The notes: generated by a model from the letters alone, not told the origin. Counted from the stretch's first letter, positions 41,036 to 51,484 are shown. The stretch: DNA of 64,000 nucleotides from Micromonospora sp. FIMYZ51 (GCF_038246755.1 NZ_CP134706.1:4526001-4590000), one strand, 5' to 3'. Program-made: numbers and translations.

Positions 41036-44000
41036 TCAGCCCGGACGGCGTGCCCTCGCCCGCGCCACCCGGTCGGCCTGGTGCTGCCGACGTGAGCGGG
41101 CACGACTCTTCACCTCGTCGAGCGAACGGCCCGACGGCGCGGCAGGCTCAGCTTCCGGGCCATCGATCAGGGCTGCCAGCCGGGCCACGGTCAACGCCTC
41201 GTACAGCTGAGCCACGGTAAGCGTCGCGCCGACCGTCCGGTTGACCGTCGAAATCAGCTGGATCGCGATAAGCGAGCTGCCGCCCAGGTCGAAGAAGCTG
41301 TCCTCGGCGCCGACCCGGTCAACGCCGAGGAGTTCCTGCCAGATCTCGCACAGCCGCCGCTGCGTCTCCCCGCGCGGCGGGGCGTACGCGGCGGCCAACT
41401 CGGGTCGGGCGTGCAGGGTCCGTGGCGTGCCGAGTTTCGACAGTTGTTCCTGCCCGCCGCCCGTATCGGCGGTCATGCTGAAGGCGCTGTCGATCAGCTC
41501 GTTGACATCGGTCGGCGACACGATCAGCTGGGGTGGTCCGGTCGTGCCCAGCGCACGCTCCAGGGCCTGGAGTGCGTCGGCGGGAGCCATTCCCCGGGCC
41601 GCCACGTCCGCCCGGCGTACCCGGGCCAGTTGCTCCGGCAGGTCGGCGTTCACCGCCATGCCGACCTCCTGCCAGGGCCCCCAGTCGAGGGTGAGCACCC
41701 GCTGGTGCGCGGCGCGAGCATGCGCGTACGCGTCGAGGAAGGCGTTTGCCGCCACATAGTCCACCAGGCCGAAGTCGCCCACGTTTGCCGCGTTGGACCC
41801 GAAACAACAGACGAAGTCGGGGCGCTGTCCGGCCAGTACCCGCTCCAGGTTCAGCGTGCCGAGCACCTTGGGGCCCATGACCTCGGCCGCCGCCACGACC
41901 GTGCGCAGCTGGATCAGGCCGCCACCGGAGAGTCCCGCGGCGTGGAACACGCCGTCGATCCGTCCCCACCGGGCCACGACCTCGTCGACGGCGGAGCGCA
42001 ACCGGTCCTCGTCGCAGACGTCGGCCTGGACCACAAACACCTCGGCTCCGCCGTCGCGCACCTCGCACAGGCGCGTCACGAGCGCGGCCGTCGGGTCCGT
42101 GGCATCACCATCGCGCCAGCGATGCCACTCCGACTCCGGCGGTACGGGCCGCCGGGACAACAACGCGAACCGACGTCCGGGTCGGGAGAAATGCTTCGCC
42201 AGGGTCAACCCCAACCCGCCGGTACCACCGGTGATCAGGTAGACCCCGTCGGGACGCAGGACCGGCACATCGTCGGGCGGCGGGAGCGGTGCCGGGACGT
42301 ACGCCTGCGTCCAGCGATGCGGCCCCCGGTACGCCACCGCCGCGTGACCGGGTGAGACAGCGAACTCCCCCAGCAGGTGGTCAACGGTCCGCTCGACCGG
42401 CGTACCGGCGAGGGTCACGTCGACGCTGCGGCAGGCCAGCCCGGGATGCTCGCGTGGGATGACCCGGCACGGACCCAGCACGGTGGCCTTGAGCGGGGTC
42501 AGCCGCTCCATCCCGGTCACGTCGTACAGGCCGTCGGTGACCACCCAGATCCGGCAGTCCGGCTGCCCCGGGTTTCCGTTGAGTGCCTGAGCCAACAGCA
42601 ACAGGCTGTCGAACGCCAACCGGAGGGCCGCCGACACCCCGGCCGCGTCGGTGCCGTGTTCGGCCGATCGGTCGGTCTCGCCGGTGACGTTCCAGCAGTG
42701 AGCCACCCGGGTCACCGGCTGCTCCGCCCCCACGGACCGCAGCAGCATCCGGTAGTGGTCGGCGTCGCCGGGGTCGATCGTCACACCGTCGCCGTCGGCA
42801 ATCCAGCGCTCGCCCGCCGCAACCGTGGTCACCCGGACACCGTCCCGGCGGAGCCGGCCGGCCAGGGCGTCACCGAGACCGAGCCGATCGGTGAAGACCA
42901 GCCAGTGCTGGTTCCCAGCCGGCACGGGGGCCGGCGGTGGTGCCGTACGCTGCCAGGTCGGCAACTGGAACCAGCTGCCAACATCGCCCCGCCGCCGGGC
43001 CGACCGGCCGCCGACCACCGGCTCCGAGCGCTGAGGTAGCCGGTACTCGCGTCGCTCGAACGGATACGTCGGCAGCGGCACTCGGCGACGACGCTCATGC
43101 TGGTAGAAGCCGGCCCAGTCCGGTGCCACGCCGGCCAGCCACAGCTGGCCCAGCGTGCGCTGGACCGCCTCCGCCGACGATCGCCGGTCCCGCCGGTGCG
43201 GCAGCGTCGCGGCGACCAGGCGCGCCGGCCCGCCCGCGAGGGTCCGCCGGGCCAGGCTGGTCAATGTCTGACCGGGCCCCAGCTCGACAAACACCCGGCC
43301 CGGGTCGGCGGCCAGCTCCCGAATCCCCTCGGCGTACTCCACGGGGGCCAGCACCTGTCGTCCCCAGTAGGCCGGGTCCTGAGCCTGCTCGTCGCTGATC
43401 CAGGTGCCGGTGACGTTCGAGATGAACGGGGTGTGCGGCGGTTGGCGCGGCACTGCGGCGACCGCGTCCACGAACCGGTCGACCATTGGCCGCATCAACG
43501 CGGAGTGGAACGCGTGCGAGGTGTGCACCGGTTGGGTGGTGATCCCCCGGGCGGTCAACTGCTCCACGAGGCGTGCCACGGACTGCTCAGGTCCGGACAG
43601 CACGCAGTCCTCCGGGCCGTTGTGTGCCGCCAGCGACACGTCCTCGGGTAGCAACGACAGCACGGCGGCGCGGTCGGCGACGACGCCGACCATCGTGCCC
43701 GTCGGCTGCTCCCCCATCAGCCGACCGCGCAACGCGACCAGGTCCAGCGCGTCCTGGAGCGAAAACACGCCGGCCAGGCAGGCCGCGACCAGCTCACCGA
43801 GGCTGTGACCGAGCATTGCCGCCGGCCGTACTCCCCACGACGCCCACATCTGGGCCAGCGCGTACTCCAACACGAACAACACCGGCTGCGCCACGGAGGT
43901 CTGGTGCAACGCCTGCACCGCGTCGGCCGACTCCGCGTCGCCGAGCAGGTGGCCCAGCACGTCGACCTCGACCGCGCGAGCAGCCAGCAGACTCACGCAG

Positions 44001-45667
44001 GAGTCGACCGCGTCGCGGAAGGCCGGCTCCTGCGCGTACAGCTCGCCGGCCATGCCGGGGTACTGGGCCCCCTGCCCGGCGAGCAGGAACACGACGGACG
44101 GCGGGGCAGGTGCGGCCTGGCCGGTGGTGACCCGCGCCGGCTCGCCCGACTTCAGGGCCGCCGCGACCGAGGCGGCGTCCGGACCGGTCACCGCGCGCCG
44201 GAACGGAAAATGATGTCGGCCCACCGCCGTGGTGTAGGCGGCGTCGGCAAACGCCAACTCGTCATCGGTCAGCCGCGTCGCCATCCGGTGGGTCAGCTCC
44301 TCCAGCGCCTCGGCACTGCGCGCGGACAGCAGCACCAGCTGGGCGCCGCGTGCCGAGCCGGTGGCCGCTTCGGTCGCTGGCGCCTCCTGGAGAATCACGT
44401 GCGCGTTGGTACCGCCGAAGCCGAATGCGCTCACTCCGGCGGATCGCGGTGCCTCCGTTCGGGGCCACGGCGCGGTTTCCCGCTGCGGCACGAACGGGCC
44501 AGCGGCGAAGTCGATGTCGGGGTTCGGCACGGCGCAGTGCAGTGTCTGCGGCAGCGTCGCGTGCCGCAGCGCGAACACCGTCTTGACGATCCCGGCGACG
44601 CCGGCCGCCGCGTCCAGGTGCCCGATGTTCGACTTGAGCGAGCCCAGTGCCACCGTCCCCGGCCGGACGTCGGCGTACGCCCTGGTCAGCGCCCGCACCT
44701 CGATCGGATCGCCGAGCGGGGTGCCGGTGCCGTGCGCCTCGACGTACCCGATCTCGCTGGCCGACATCCCGGCGTCGGCGAGCGCGTCACTGATCACCCG
44801 CGCCTGGCCGGCCACGGCCGGCGCGGTGAAACCGACCTTGACCGCGCCGTCGTTGTTGACCGCGGAACCCTTGACCACCGCGTGGATGGTGTCGCCGGCC
44901 GCCACGGCGTCCCCGAGCCGCCGGAGCACCAGCACGCCCGCCCCGCTGCCGAACAGGGTGCCCGCAGCGTCCGCGGAGAACGGCCGACAGTGCCCGTCGG
45001 GCGACAGGAACGAGCCCTCCTGATGCAGATAACCCTGATCCTGCTCCAGGTTGAGAAAGACCCCGCCGGCAAGCGCCAGGTCACACTCCCGGTCGCGCAG
45101 CGCCCGGCAGGCGAGATGCACGGCCACCAACGAGGTGGAGCACGCCGTGCGCAGCGAGACGCTCGGCCCCCGCAGGTCGAGCTTGTACGACACCCGGGTG
45201 GACAGGAACCCGAGCTCGTTGCCGAGCAGGATCTGAGTGCGGCCGGTGGACTCCACGATGTCCGGATGGGAGTACACGTGGGCCAGGTAGCCGTTGCTGC
45301 CGGCGCCGGCGAACACTCCGACCTCGCCCGGGACCCGCGCCGGGTCGTACCCGGAATGCTCCATCGCTTCCCACGCCGTCTCCAGAAAGATCCGGTGCTG
45401 TGGGTCCATCACCTCGGCCTCGCGGGCGGTGTAACCGAAGAACTCCGCGTCGAACGCCCACAGGTCGGCGAGGCAGGCACCGGCCCGGACGAACGACGGC
45501 TGCGCCAGCTCCTCCGCCGAGGTGCCTGCGGCCAGCAGTTGCTCGTCGGTGAGGATCGCGACCGACTCCACTGCGTCCCGGACGTTTGCCCACAGCCGGT
45601 CGACCGTTGGCGCGCCCGGGAACCGGCCGGCCATGCCGACGATTGCCACGTCCCGATCCGGCCTCAC
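41036..45667 (-). CDS. Type I PKS module KS-AT-KR-ACP
   Basis: A 1543-residue protein whose start overlaps the previous PKS stop (ATGA). KS (~5-440): active Cys176 in TACSTS, then EAHGTGTPLGDP and SNIGHLDAAAG, all intact. AT (~540-850): LLAGQGAQYPGM, GHSLGE and SHAFHS, indicating malonyl-CoA. KR (~1150-1340): GGTGGLGLTLAKHF, with Ser, Tyr and Asn in CFGSNAANVGDFGLVDYVAANAF, likely active. ACP (~1430-1510; Ser in LGGSSLIAIQL). The last ~40 residues are Arg-rich (RSRARSRRQHQ), possibly a docking tail. It extends a chain by two carbons and reduces the beta-keto to hydroxyl. No TE. Confidence 0.94.
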   Translation of the reverse strand: MRPDRDVAIVGMAGRFPGAPTVDRLWANVRDAVESVAILTDEQLLAAGTSAEELAQPSFVRAGACLADLWAFDAEFFGYTAREAEVMDPQHRIFLETAWEAMEHSGYDPARVPGEVGVFAGAGSNGYLAHVYSHPDIVESTGRTQILLGNELGFLSTRVSYKLDLRGPSVSLRTACSTSLVAVHLACRALRDRECDLALAGGVFLNLEQDQGYLHQEGSFLSPDGHCRPFSADAAGTLFGSGAGVLVLRRLGDAVAAGDTIHAVVKGSAVNNDGAVKVGFTAPAVAGQARVISDALADAGMSASEIGYVEAHGTGTPLGDPIEVRALTRAYADVRPGTVALGSLKSNIGHLDAAAGVAGIVKTVFALRHATLPQTLHCAVPNPDIDFAAGPFVPQRETAPWPRTEAPRSAGVSAFGFGGTNAHVILQEAPATEAATGSARGAQLVLLSARSAEALEELTHRMATRLTDDELAFADAAYTTAVGRHHFPFRRAVTGPDAASVAAALKSGEPARVTTGQAAPAPPSVVFLLAGQGAQYPGMAGELYAQEPAFRDAVDSCVSLLAARAVEVDVLGHLLGDAESADAVQALHQTSVAQPVLFVLEYALAQMWASWGVRPAAMLGHSLGELVAACLAGVFSLQDALDLVALRGRLMGEQPTGTMVGVVADRAAVLSLLPEDVSLAAHNGPEDCVLSGPEQSVARLVEQLTARGITTQPVHTSHAFHSALMRPMVDRFVDAVAAVPRQPPHTPFISNVTGTWISDEQAQDPAYWGRQVLAPVEYAEGIRELAADPGRVFVELGPGQTLTSLARRTLAGGPARLVAATLPHRRDRRSSAEAVQRTLGQLWLAGVAPDWAGFYQHERRRRVPLPTYPFERREYRLPQRSEPVVGGRSARRRGDVGSWFQLPTWQRTAPPPAPVPAGNQHWLVFTDRLGLGDALAGRLRRDGVRVTTVAAGERWIADGDGVTIDPGDADHYRMLLRSVGAEQPVTRVAHCWNVTGETDRSAEHGTDAAGVSAALRLAFDSLLLLAQALNGNPGQPDCRIWVVTDGLYDVTGMERLTPLKATVLGPCRVIPREHPGLACRSVDVTLAGTPVERTVDHLLGEFAVSPGHAAVAYRGPHRWTQAYVPAPLPPPDDVPVLRPDGVYLITGGTGGLGLTLAKHFSRPGRRFALLSRRPVPPESEWHRWRDGDATDPTAALVTRLCEVRDGGAEVFVVQADVCDEDRLRSAVDEVVARWGRIDGVFHAAGLSGGGLIQLRTVVAAAEVMGPKVLGTLNLERVLAGQRPDFVCCFGSNAANVGDFGLVDYVAANAFLDAYAHARAAHQRVLTLDWGPWQEVGMAVNADLPEQLARVRRADVAARGMAPADALQALERALGTTGPPQLIVSPTDVNELIDSAFSMTADTGGGQEQLSKLGTPRTLHARPELAAAYAPPRGETQRRLCEIWQELLGVDRVGAEDSFFDLGGSSLIAIQLISTVNRTVGATLTVAQLYEALTVARLAALIDGPEAEPAAPSGRSLDEVKSRARSRRQHQADRVARARARRPG

Positions 45668-48600
45668 TCGATTTCCTCCAGCAACCTGGCCAGTGACCGG
45701 ACCGTCGGACCCTCGTACACGACGGTCAACGGAACCGCCCGTCGAAGCTCGCTGCGTAGCCGGTGCACCACCTGCAAGCCGAGCAGCGAGCTGCCGCCCA
45801 GCTCGAAGAAGTTGTCGTGCACCCCGACCTGCGCCACCCCGAGCACCTCCGACCAGATTCCGGCGAGCTGACGTTCCAGGTCGGTCGCCGGCTCGACGTA
45901 CGGATTCACCAGGGTCGGTCGGGCATGCCGACGGCCCGGTGGTTCAGCGTCGCGCACCGGCGCGGTCCACTGGCTGACCCGCAGTGGCAGATCCGTGGTG
46001 GAGACGATGACCTGCGGGCGTGCCACCGAGGCGAGGACCCGTTCGAACACGGCCCGGCCCTCATCCGGGCTCATCGCCACCTTGTGCACGGCCGCGCCGA
46101 TGCCCACGCCCGGGTCGGCGTCGTCCGCAAAATGCCACGCCTCCCAGTTCAGCGAGGTCCAGCGGACGCCATCGGGCGGCACGACGCGCCGGGCGTGGGC
46201 GTCCAGGAAGGCATTCGCGGCAGCGTACGCGGTGAACCCCAGCCCACCGAGCAACGCGGCCACCGAGGAGCAGAACACGGCGAAGTCCAGCGGTTGCCCG
46301 GCGAGGAGACGGTCCAGGACGTGCACGCCGTGCAGCTTCGAGTCGAAGTGCCGGAAACACTCCTCGTCGGTCAGCTCCGCCAGCACCCGGTGTGCCGCCG
46401 GCCCGGTGCTGCCGGCCGCGTGGATGACCCCGTTCACCGGTCCGAACTCGCTCTTCACCCGGTCCAGGAGGTCGGCCATCGCCACCGGATCGGCGACGTC
46501 CGCCGCACCGACCAGGACCCGTGCACCGGCCGCCTCAAGTTGCCGGACGGCCCGCCTGGCGCGGGCGACCGAGTCGCACTCATGCTCCGCGTTTTCCTGC
46601 TCGGGCAGCCCCGTGCGGCCGACCAGCACCAGCCGCGCGCCGGGTGCCGCCTCCGCGATCGCCCGAGCCAGGACCAGACCCACCCGGCCCAGTCCTCCGG
46701 TGATCAGGTAGACGCCGTCGGGCCGTATCGTCGGCGTCTGAACGGCGGTCAGCGGCGCCGGCACCGGCTGCTGCGCCCATCGCCCGGCGCCTCGCAACGC
46801 CACCGCGCCGCCGTCGGCCGGGCTGGCCAGTTCCAGCAACACCCGGTCGGCCAGCGCGTCGAGGTCGACCGGTCCGGAGCCCGGCGGCGGCAGGTCGAGC
46901 TGCCGGCAGCGTAGTGACGGATACTCCTGCGACGCCACCCGGCACACGCCCTGGATGGTGGCCTTGACCGGGTTGACCGGCTCGTCGCCGAGCACCGCGA
47001 ACACCTCGCTGGACACCACGTCCCACCGTTGCGGCGTCACCATGAGTTCGGGCCCGACGGCCTGGGCCCACCGCACGAGACTGAAGAATCCCCGGTTCAG
47101 CTCGCCGTGCGCGACGGTAGGCTCGTCGCTCACCGGTCCCGGATCCGCCGTCCAGCAGTGCACCACCCGGTCGGGGACGGAGCCTGCCGCGCGGAGTGTC
47201 TCCGCGAGCCAGCGGTAGTGCTCCGCTACGGCCGGATCCAGCACGTAGTGGTCCGGTCGCACGGCTTCCCAGCGCGTGCCGACGGCCACGGTCACCACGG
47301 ACACGCCCCGACCGGCCAGCCGCGAGGCCACCCGCGCACCGACGCCGCCCTCGTCGAGGAAGACCAGCCAGACCCGGCCAGCAAGGTCGTCGCTGCGCTC
47401 CACCGGCTCCAACCGCCGCCAGGACACGTCGTAGAACCAGTCGTCGAGCGCGGCCCGCCCCTGCTCCGTCAGCGCCGGAACGGCACCGGGTTCGAGCCAG
47501 TAACGGACCCGGCTGAACGGGTACGTCGGCAGCGGCAACCGGCGTCGCGCGCCGACCGGATGCAGCCGATCCCACGACGGCGTGACTCCCGCCAGCCATA
47601 GCCGGGCCAGCGACCGCAACAGCGTGCCGCGCGCGGACCCGGCGGTGAACGCGTCCGGCAGCGACCGCACCACCACCCGGTCCGTCGGTGCGGCCCCGGC
47701 GTGGTGCAACGCGGCGGAGCCCAGCGCCCCGCCGGGTCCCACCTCCACCAGCACCACCTCCGGCAGCTTCCATACCGTCGCCATGCCGTCGGCGAACCGG
47801 ACCGGCTGTCGCAGGTGCCGCGCCCAGTACCCGGGGTCGGTGGCTTCCGCGTCGGTGATCCACGTGCCGCTGATGTTGGACACGAACGGTATCCGCGGCG
47901 GGTTGAGCCGCACCGTCCGGACGATGTCGGCGTAGGCGTCGACGATCGTGTCCATGGCCGGGGAGTGGAAGGCGAACCGGGTGTTGAGCCGACGGCTGAC
48001 CACTCCCGAATCCCGCAGCCGGGCGACCAGTCCTTCGATGGCGGCCTCCGGGCCGGACAGCACGCACGTGCCCGGGTCGTTGACCGCCGCCACCGACACG
48101 TCGTCGGTCAGGTACGCACGCACGTCGTCCTCTGCCATGGGCACGGCGAGCATCGCGCCGTGCCCCACCGCGCTGATCAGGCGGGCCCGCTCGACCACCA
48201 GGCGCAGCGCGTCGGCCACATCGAACACGCCCGCGACGCAGGCAGCCACGTACTCGCCGAGGCTGTGGCCGATCATGGCCTCCGGCCGGATGCCCCAGGA
48301 CTGCCAGAGTCGGGTGAGGGCGTACTCGGTGGCGAAGACGGCCGGATATCCGACCAGCGGCTGGTCCAGCGGGTGGTCACTGGGCTGGGCAGCGGCAAGC
48401 ATCCGACGCAGGTCCGGTCGCCCGCTCCCCTGGCGTCCGTCCGCCCCGGCCGACGGGTCGCTCGCGGCGCCCGGCTCACCCGACCCAGCGGGGGGCGATT
48501 CCAGCAGCGCCTCGCGGATGTCCGAGCCGAGCAGCGGCGTCACCAGCTCGGCGCACTCGTCGAGGGCCGCCCGGAACTCCGGCTCCTGCTCGTACAGCTG

Positions 48601-50268
48601 CCGGGCCATCCCCGGGTACTGCTCGCCGAAGCCGGTGAACGCGAACGCCACGCGACGATGTCCGTCCCCGGTGCGGACGGCAGTGAGCAGCCGACCGTCG
48701 TCGCGGACGTCGAGCGCCTCCGTCACGTCCGCGGTACGCGCCGCGACCAGCGCCCGCCGATGACCGAACGTACGGCGTCCGACCTGCAAGGTGTACGCGA
48801 GGTCCGGCAGCGGCGTGTCGGGGTGCCGCCGCAGGTGGTCAGCGAGCCGGTCGCTCATGGCCTCCAGAGCGGTCTCGTCGTTTGCCGACAGCACGATCAG
48901 CTGCTCGCCTGCCGTCTCGGCGGGCGCAGGGCGCGGCGGTGCCTGTTCCAGCACCACGTGTGCGTTGGTGCCGCCGAGCCCGAAGGAGCTGACACCCGCG
49001 CGGCGCGGCCCCTCGATGGCGGGCCAGCCGCTCAGCTCGGTGTTTATGACAAACGGGCTCGCGGTCAGGTCGATGCGCGGATTGGGCCGGGTGAAGTGCA
49101 GCGTCGGGGGAATCTGTCCGTGCTCGACCGCGCAGACGGCCTTGATCAGGCCGGCGACACCGGAGGCCGCGTCCAGGTGACCGATGTTCGTCTTCACGGC
49201 CCCGAGCAGGCACGGCCCCTGCCGGTCGGAGCCGGCGCCGAAGGCCGATCGCAGCGCGGCGAACTCGATCGGGTCGCCGAGGATGGTGGCCGTGCCGTGT
49301 GCCTCGACATATCCGATGCTGTCCGGGTCGACATCCGCGCCGGCCAGCGCCGTGGCGATGACCGACGCCTGGGAATCGACACTGGGCGCGGTGAACCCGA
49401 CCCGGCGGGCACCGTCGTTGTTAAGCGCGGAACCCTTGATCACGGCGTGGATGTGGTCGCCGTCGGCGATCGCGTCACCGAGGCGCTTGAGGACCACCAG
49501 GCCCACGCCGTTGCCGCCGATCGTGCCACGGGCCTCCGCGTCGAACGACCGGCAGTAGCCGTCGGGTGAGAAAATTCCGTCCGCGGTGTACAGGTAGCCG
49601 TCGCGCCTGCTGGCGTCGATCGCCACGCCGCCGGCCAGTGCCATGTCGCACTGAAAGGAGAGCAGGCCCTGACTGGCCAGGACCACCGCCACCAGCGAGG
49701 TGGAGCAGGCCGACTGCACGTTGACGCTGGGTCCCTCCAGCCCGAGCTTGTACGACACCCGACTGGTCAGGAAGTCACCGCTGTTGCCGATCATGACCTG
49801 GCCAGTGCCGACGGTGTCCACCACTCGGCGGTTCGCGGCGATGTTGTGCATCAGGTACGTGTTCGAACCCGCGCCCGCGTACACCCCGACGAGGCCGTCG
49901 TAGCCCGACGGGTGGTAGCCGGCCGATTCCAGAGCGGCCCAGGCGCACTCCAGCAGCACCCGGTGCTGCGGATCCATCAGCTCCGCCTCGCGTGGCGAGT
50001 AGCCGAAGAACCCGGCGTCGAACTTGTCCACATCGGCCAGCTCGTTGACCGCAGGCACGAAAGCCGGGTCACGGACCAGCTTCGGATCCACCCCACGGGC
50101 CAGCAGTTCCTCCGCCGCAACGAAGCTCACGGCGCACCGGCCGTCCCGGACGTTGCGCCAGTAGGCGTCCACGTCCGGTGCCTGCGGAAACCGGCCGGCC
50201 ATGCCGACCACGGCGATATCCAGGCTGTCCGCGTACTCCTCCGGCCGTTGTTGTTCCACACTGCTCAC
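45664..50268 (-). CDS. Type I PKS module KS-AT-KR-ACP with unusual AT
   Basis: A 1534-residue protein. KS: Cys188 in SACSTS, then EAHGTATILGDP (slightly altered) and TNIGHLDAASG. AT: the normally invariant GQGAQYPGM reads FTGFGEQYPGM; then an inserted Gly/Ser/Ala-rich loop (ESPPAGSGEPGAASDPSAGA), GHSLGEYVAA and RFAFHSP, suggesting malonyl-CoA. KR: GGLGRVGLVLARAI with Ser/Tyr/Asn in CSSVAALLGGLGFTAYAAANAF. ACP: Ser in LGGSSLLGLQV. The N-terminal ~14 residues (SSVEQQRPEEYAD) are too short for a classical coiled-coil docking domain. Its substrate could be a loaded aminoacyl or acyl group from the ACP encoded upstream, which is inference. Confidence 0.93.
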   Translation of the reverse strand: MSSVEQQRPEEYADSLDIAVVGMAGRFPQAPDVDAYWRNVRDGRCAVSFVAAEELLARGVDPKLVRDPAFVPAVNELADVDKFDAGFFGYSPREAELMDPQHRVLLECAWAALESAGYHPSGYDGLVGVYAGAGSNTYLMHNIAANRRVVDTVGTGQVMIGNSGDFLTSRVSYKLGLEGPSVNVQSACSTSLVAVVLASQGLLSFQCDMALAGGVAIDASRRDGYLYTADGIFSPDGYCRSFDAEARGTIGGNGVGLVVLKRLGDAIADGDHIHAVIKGSALNNDGARRVGFTAPSVDSQASVIATALAGADVDPDSIGYVEAHGTATILGDPIEFAALRSAFGAGSDRQGPCLLGAVKTNIGHLDAASGVAGLIKAVCAVEHGQIPPTLHFTRPNPRIDLTASPFVINTELSGWPAIEGPRRAGVSSFGLGGTNAHVVLEQAPPRPAPAETAGEQLIVLSANDETALEAMSDRLADHLRRHPDTPLPDLAYTLQVGRRTFGHRRALVAARTADVTEALDVRDDGRLLTAVRTGDGHRRVAFAFTGFGEQYPGMARQLYEQEPEFRAALDECAELVTPLLGSDIREALLESPPAGSGEPGAASDPSAGADGRQGSGRPDLRRMLAAAQPSDHPLDQPLVGYPAVFATEYALTRLWQSWGIRPEAMIGHSLGEYVAACVAGVFDVADALRLVVERARLISAVGHGAMLAVPMAEDDVRAYLTDDVSVAAVNDPGTCVLSGPEAAIEGLVARLRDSGVVSRRLNTRFAFHSPAMDTIVDAYADIVRTVRLNPPRIPFVSNISGTWITDAEATDPGYWARHLRQPVRFADGMATVWKLPEVVLVEVGPGGALGSAALHHAGAAPTDRVVVRSLPDAFTAGSARGTLLRSLARLWLAGVTPSWDRLHPVGARRRLPLPTYPFSRVRYWLEPGAVPALTEQGRAALDDWFYDVSWRRLEPVERSDDLAGRVWLVFLDEGGVGARVASRLAGRGVSVVTVAVGTRWEAVRPDHYVLDPAVAEHYRWLAETLRAAGSVPDRVVHCWTADPGPVSDEPTVAHGELNRGFFSLVRWAQAVGPELMVTPQRWDVVSSEVFAVLGDEPVNPVKATIQGVCRVASQEYPSLRCRQLDLPPPGSGPVDLDALADRVLLELASPADGGAVALRGAGRWAQQPVPAPLTAVQTPTIRPDGVYLITGGLGRVGLVLARAIAEAAPGARLVLVGRTGLPEQENAEHECDSVARARRAVRQLEAAGARVLVGAADVADPVAMADLLDRVKSEFGPVNGVIHAAGSTGPAAHRVLAELTDEECFRHFDSKLHGVHVLDRLLAGQPLDFAVFCSSVAALLGGLGFTAYAAANAFLDAHARRVVPPDGVRWTSLNWEAWHFADDADPGVGIGAAVHKVAMSPDEGRAVFERVLASVARPQVIVSTTDLPLRVSQWTAPVRDAEPPGRRHARPTLVNPYVEPATDLERQLAGIWSEVLGVAQVGVHDNFFELGGSSLLGLQVVHRLRSELRRAVPLTVVYEGPTVRSLARLLEEIE

Positions 50269-50314
50269 CGCCGCACCCCGCTCATCGTGGTCTCCCTCGT
50301 GCCCGGTGGGTCGG

Positions 50315-51484
50315 TCACGCCGCCGGGGCCCGGCCGCGCCCGGTCAGGTTGACCAGCACCGTCTCGTCCCGGCCGATCCGACCTGCGGCCGCCTCCCGGC
50401 GTACTCCCGCCACCGCCGCCGCCGAGGCGTAGCAGACGTCCACTCCTTCCAGCGCCGCCAGCATGCGCCGGCTCTCCACCAACTCCGCCGCCGAGGCCGA
50501 GACGATCGCGCCGGCCGTCTCGGTGGCGATGCTGTGCAGGTACGGGTAGTAGGGCGCGGCGTCGCCGAGCAGGATCGCGGTGGCCAGGCCGGTGGGCCGG
50601 TCGATCCGGTCAGCCGCGGTGAGCGACGCGCGACCCTCCTGCCAGGCGGTCGCGGCCGGCGCGCAGGTGTCCTCCTCGACCATCAGGAAGCGCGGCATCT
50701 CGCCCAGCTCGCCGAGTTCCAGATACTCGCGGAGCCCCTTGTGCGCCGCCACCACACCCATGCCGCTGCTGATCGCCTGGACCACGACGTCGGGCCGACG
50801 GTCCATCTGGTCGAACGCCTCCAGATAGGCCAGCTTCAGTCCCTCGCGCCGGGCCCAGTTGAAGAATCCGGCGTCCAGGTGCAGATCGTTCTCGGTGGCG
50901 AACCGGCGCGCCGCGGCCCCGGCGTCGGCGTAACTGCCCGGCACGACCGTCAACGTGATCCGGTCGTCCTGGCCCAACGCGTGGCTGGACACGAATTCCT
51001 GGCCACAGAAGAAGTGCACGCGCATGGCGGGGTCGCGCTGCACGGCGCGGGCCAGGGCGGTGGCGCTGTTGCCGGTGCTGGAGGCGACGAACTCGCGGAC
51101 CTGGAACTGGCGGAGCACGGCCAACACCGTGGCGGCGAGGCGATCCTTGGTCGTTCCGGTGAACTGATCGCACTCCTGCTTGACCCACAGGTCGGGCACG
51201 CCGATCGCGGCCCCGAGCTTGGGCGCCGGCCGGCATGCCGTACGCCGGGTGAGCCCGTCGTCCAACAGCTCCGGGTCGCCCAGTGGCAGAAAGTCGAAGT
51301 AGACCCGTTCCGGAAACCGCGACCGGTGCCGGGTAGCGTCGGCAAGCGAGTAACGCGGTTCGAGCGCCCCCGAACACTCTGGGCACCGGTACACCAATGC
51401 GGCGTCGAGCACGGCGTCGCACCACATACACGCGAGCCGGTACTTGGCGCGTACGGCCACGGTGGTTCGGTCAACCGCATACAC
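50315..51484 (-). CDS. Threonine synthase-like PLP enzyme
   Basis: A 389-residue protein; GTG 51484 is chosen for the AAAGGAGG site six bases before it, rejecting the longer frame. It begins with a small zinc-ribbon-like segment (CMWCDAVLD, then YRCPECSGALEP) common in threonine synthases, then fold II PLP sequence: Lys in DQFTGTTKDRLAATVLAV, FVASSTGNSATALARAV, a Gly-rich QAISSGMGVVAAHKGL and a late ILLGDAAPYYPYL. Housekeeping threonine synthase has 'SFKDR'; here the Lys block is TGTTKDR. It probably performs a beta- or gamma-replacement on an activated amino acid to make a non-protein building block. It begins a new transcription segment after the ABC genes. Confidence 0.88.
   Translation of the reverse strand: MYAVDRTTVAVRAKYRLACMWCDAVLDAALVYRCPECSGALEPRYSLADATRHRSRFPERVYFDFLPLGDPELLDDGLTRRTACRPAPKLGAAIGVPDLWVKQECDQFTGTTKDRLAATVLAVLRQFQVREFVASSTGNSATALARAVQRDPAMRVHFFCGQEFVSSHALGQDDRITLTVVPGSYADAGAAARRFATENDLHLDAGFFNWARREGLKLAYLEAFDQMDRRPDVVVQAISSGMGVVAAHKGLREYLELGELGEMPRFLMVEEDTCAPAATAWQEGRASLTAADRIDRPTGLATAILLGDAAPYYPYLHSIATETAGAIVSASAAELVESRRMLAALEGVDVCYASAAAVAGVRREAAAGRIGRDETVLVNLTGRGRAPAA

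Noticed and set aside
47701..49569. Plus-strand frame of over 600 codons opposite the PKS
   Set aside because: Same high-GC antisense effect; the minus strand encodes unbroken KS and AT motifs here.
41036..50268. Trans-AT polyketide synthase
   Set aside because: Both proteins contain their own AT with GHSLGE and AFHS motifs.
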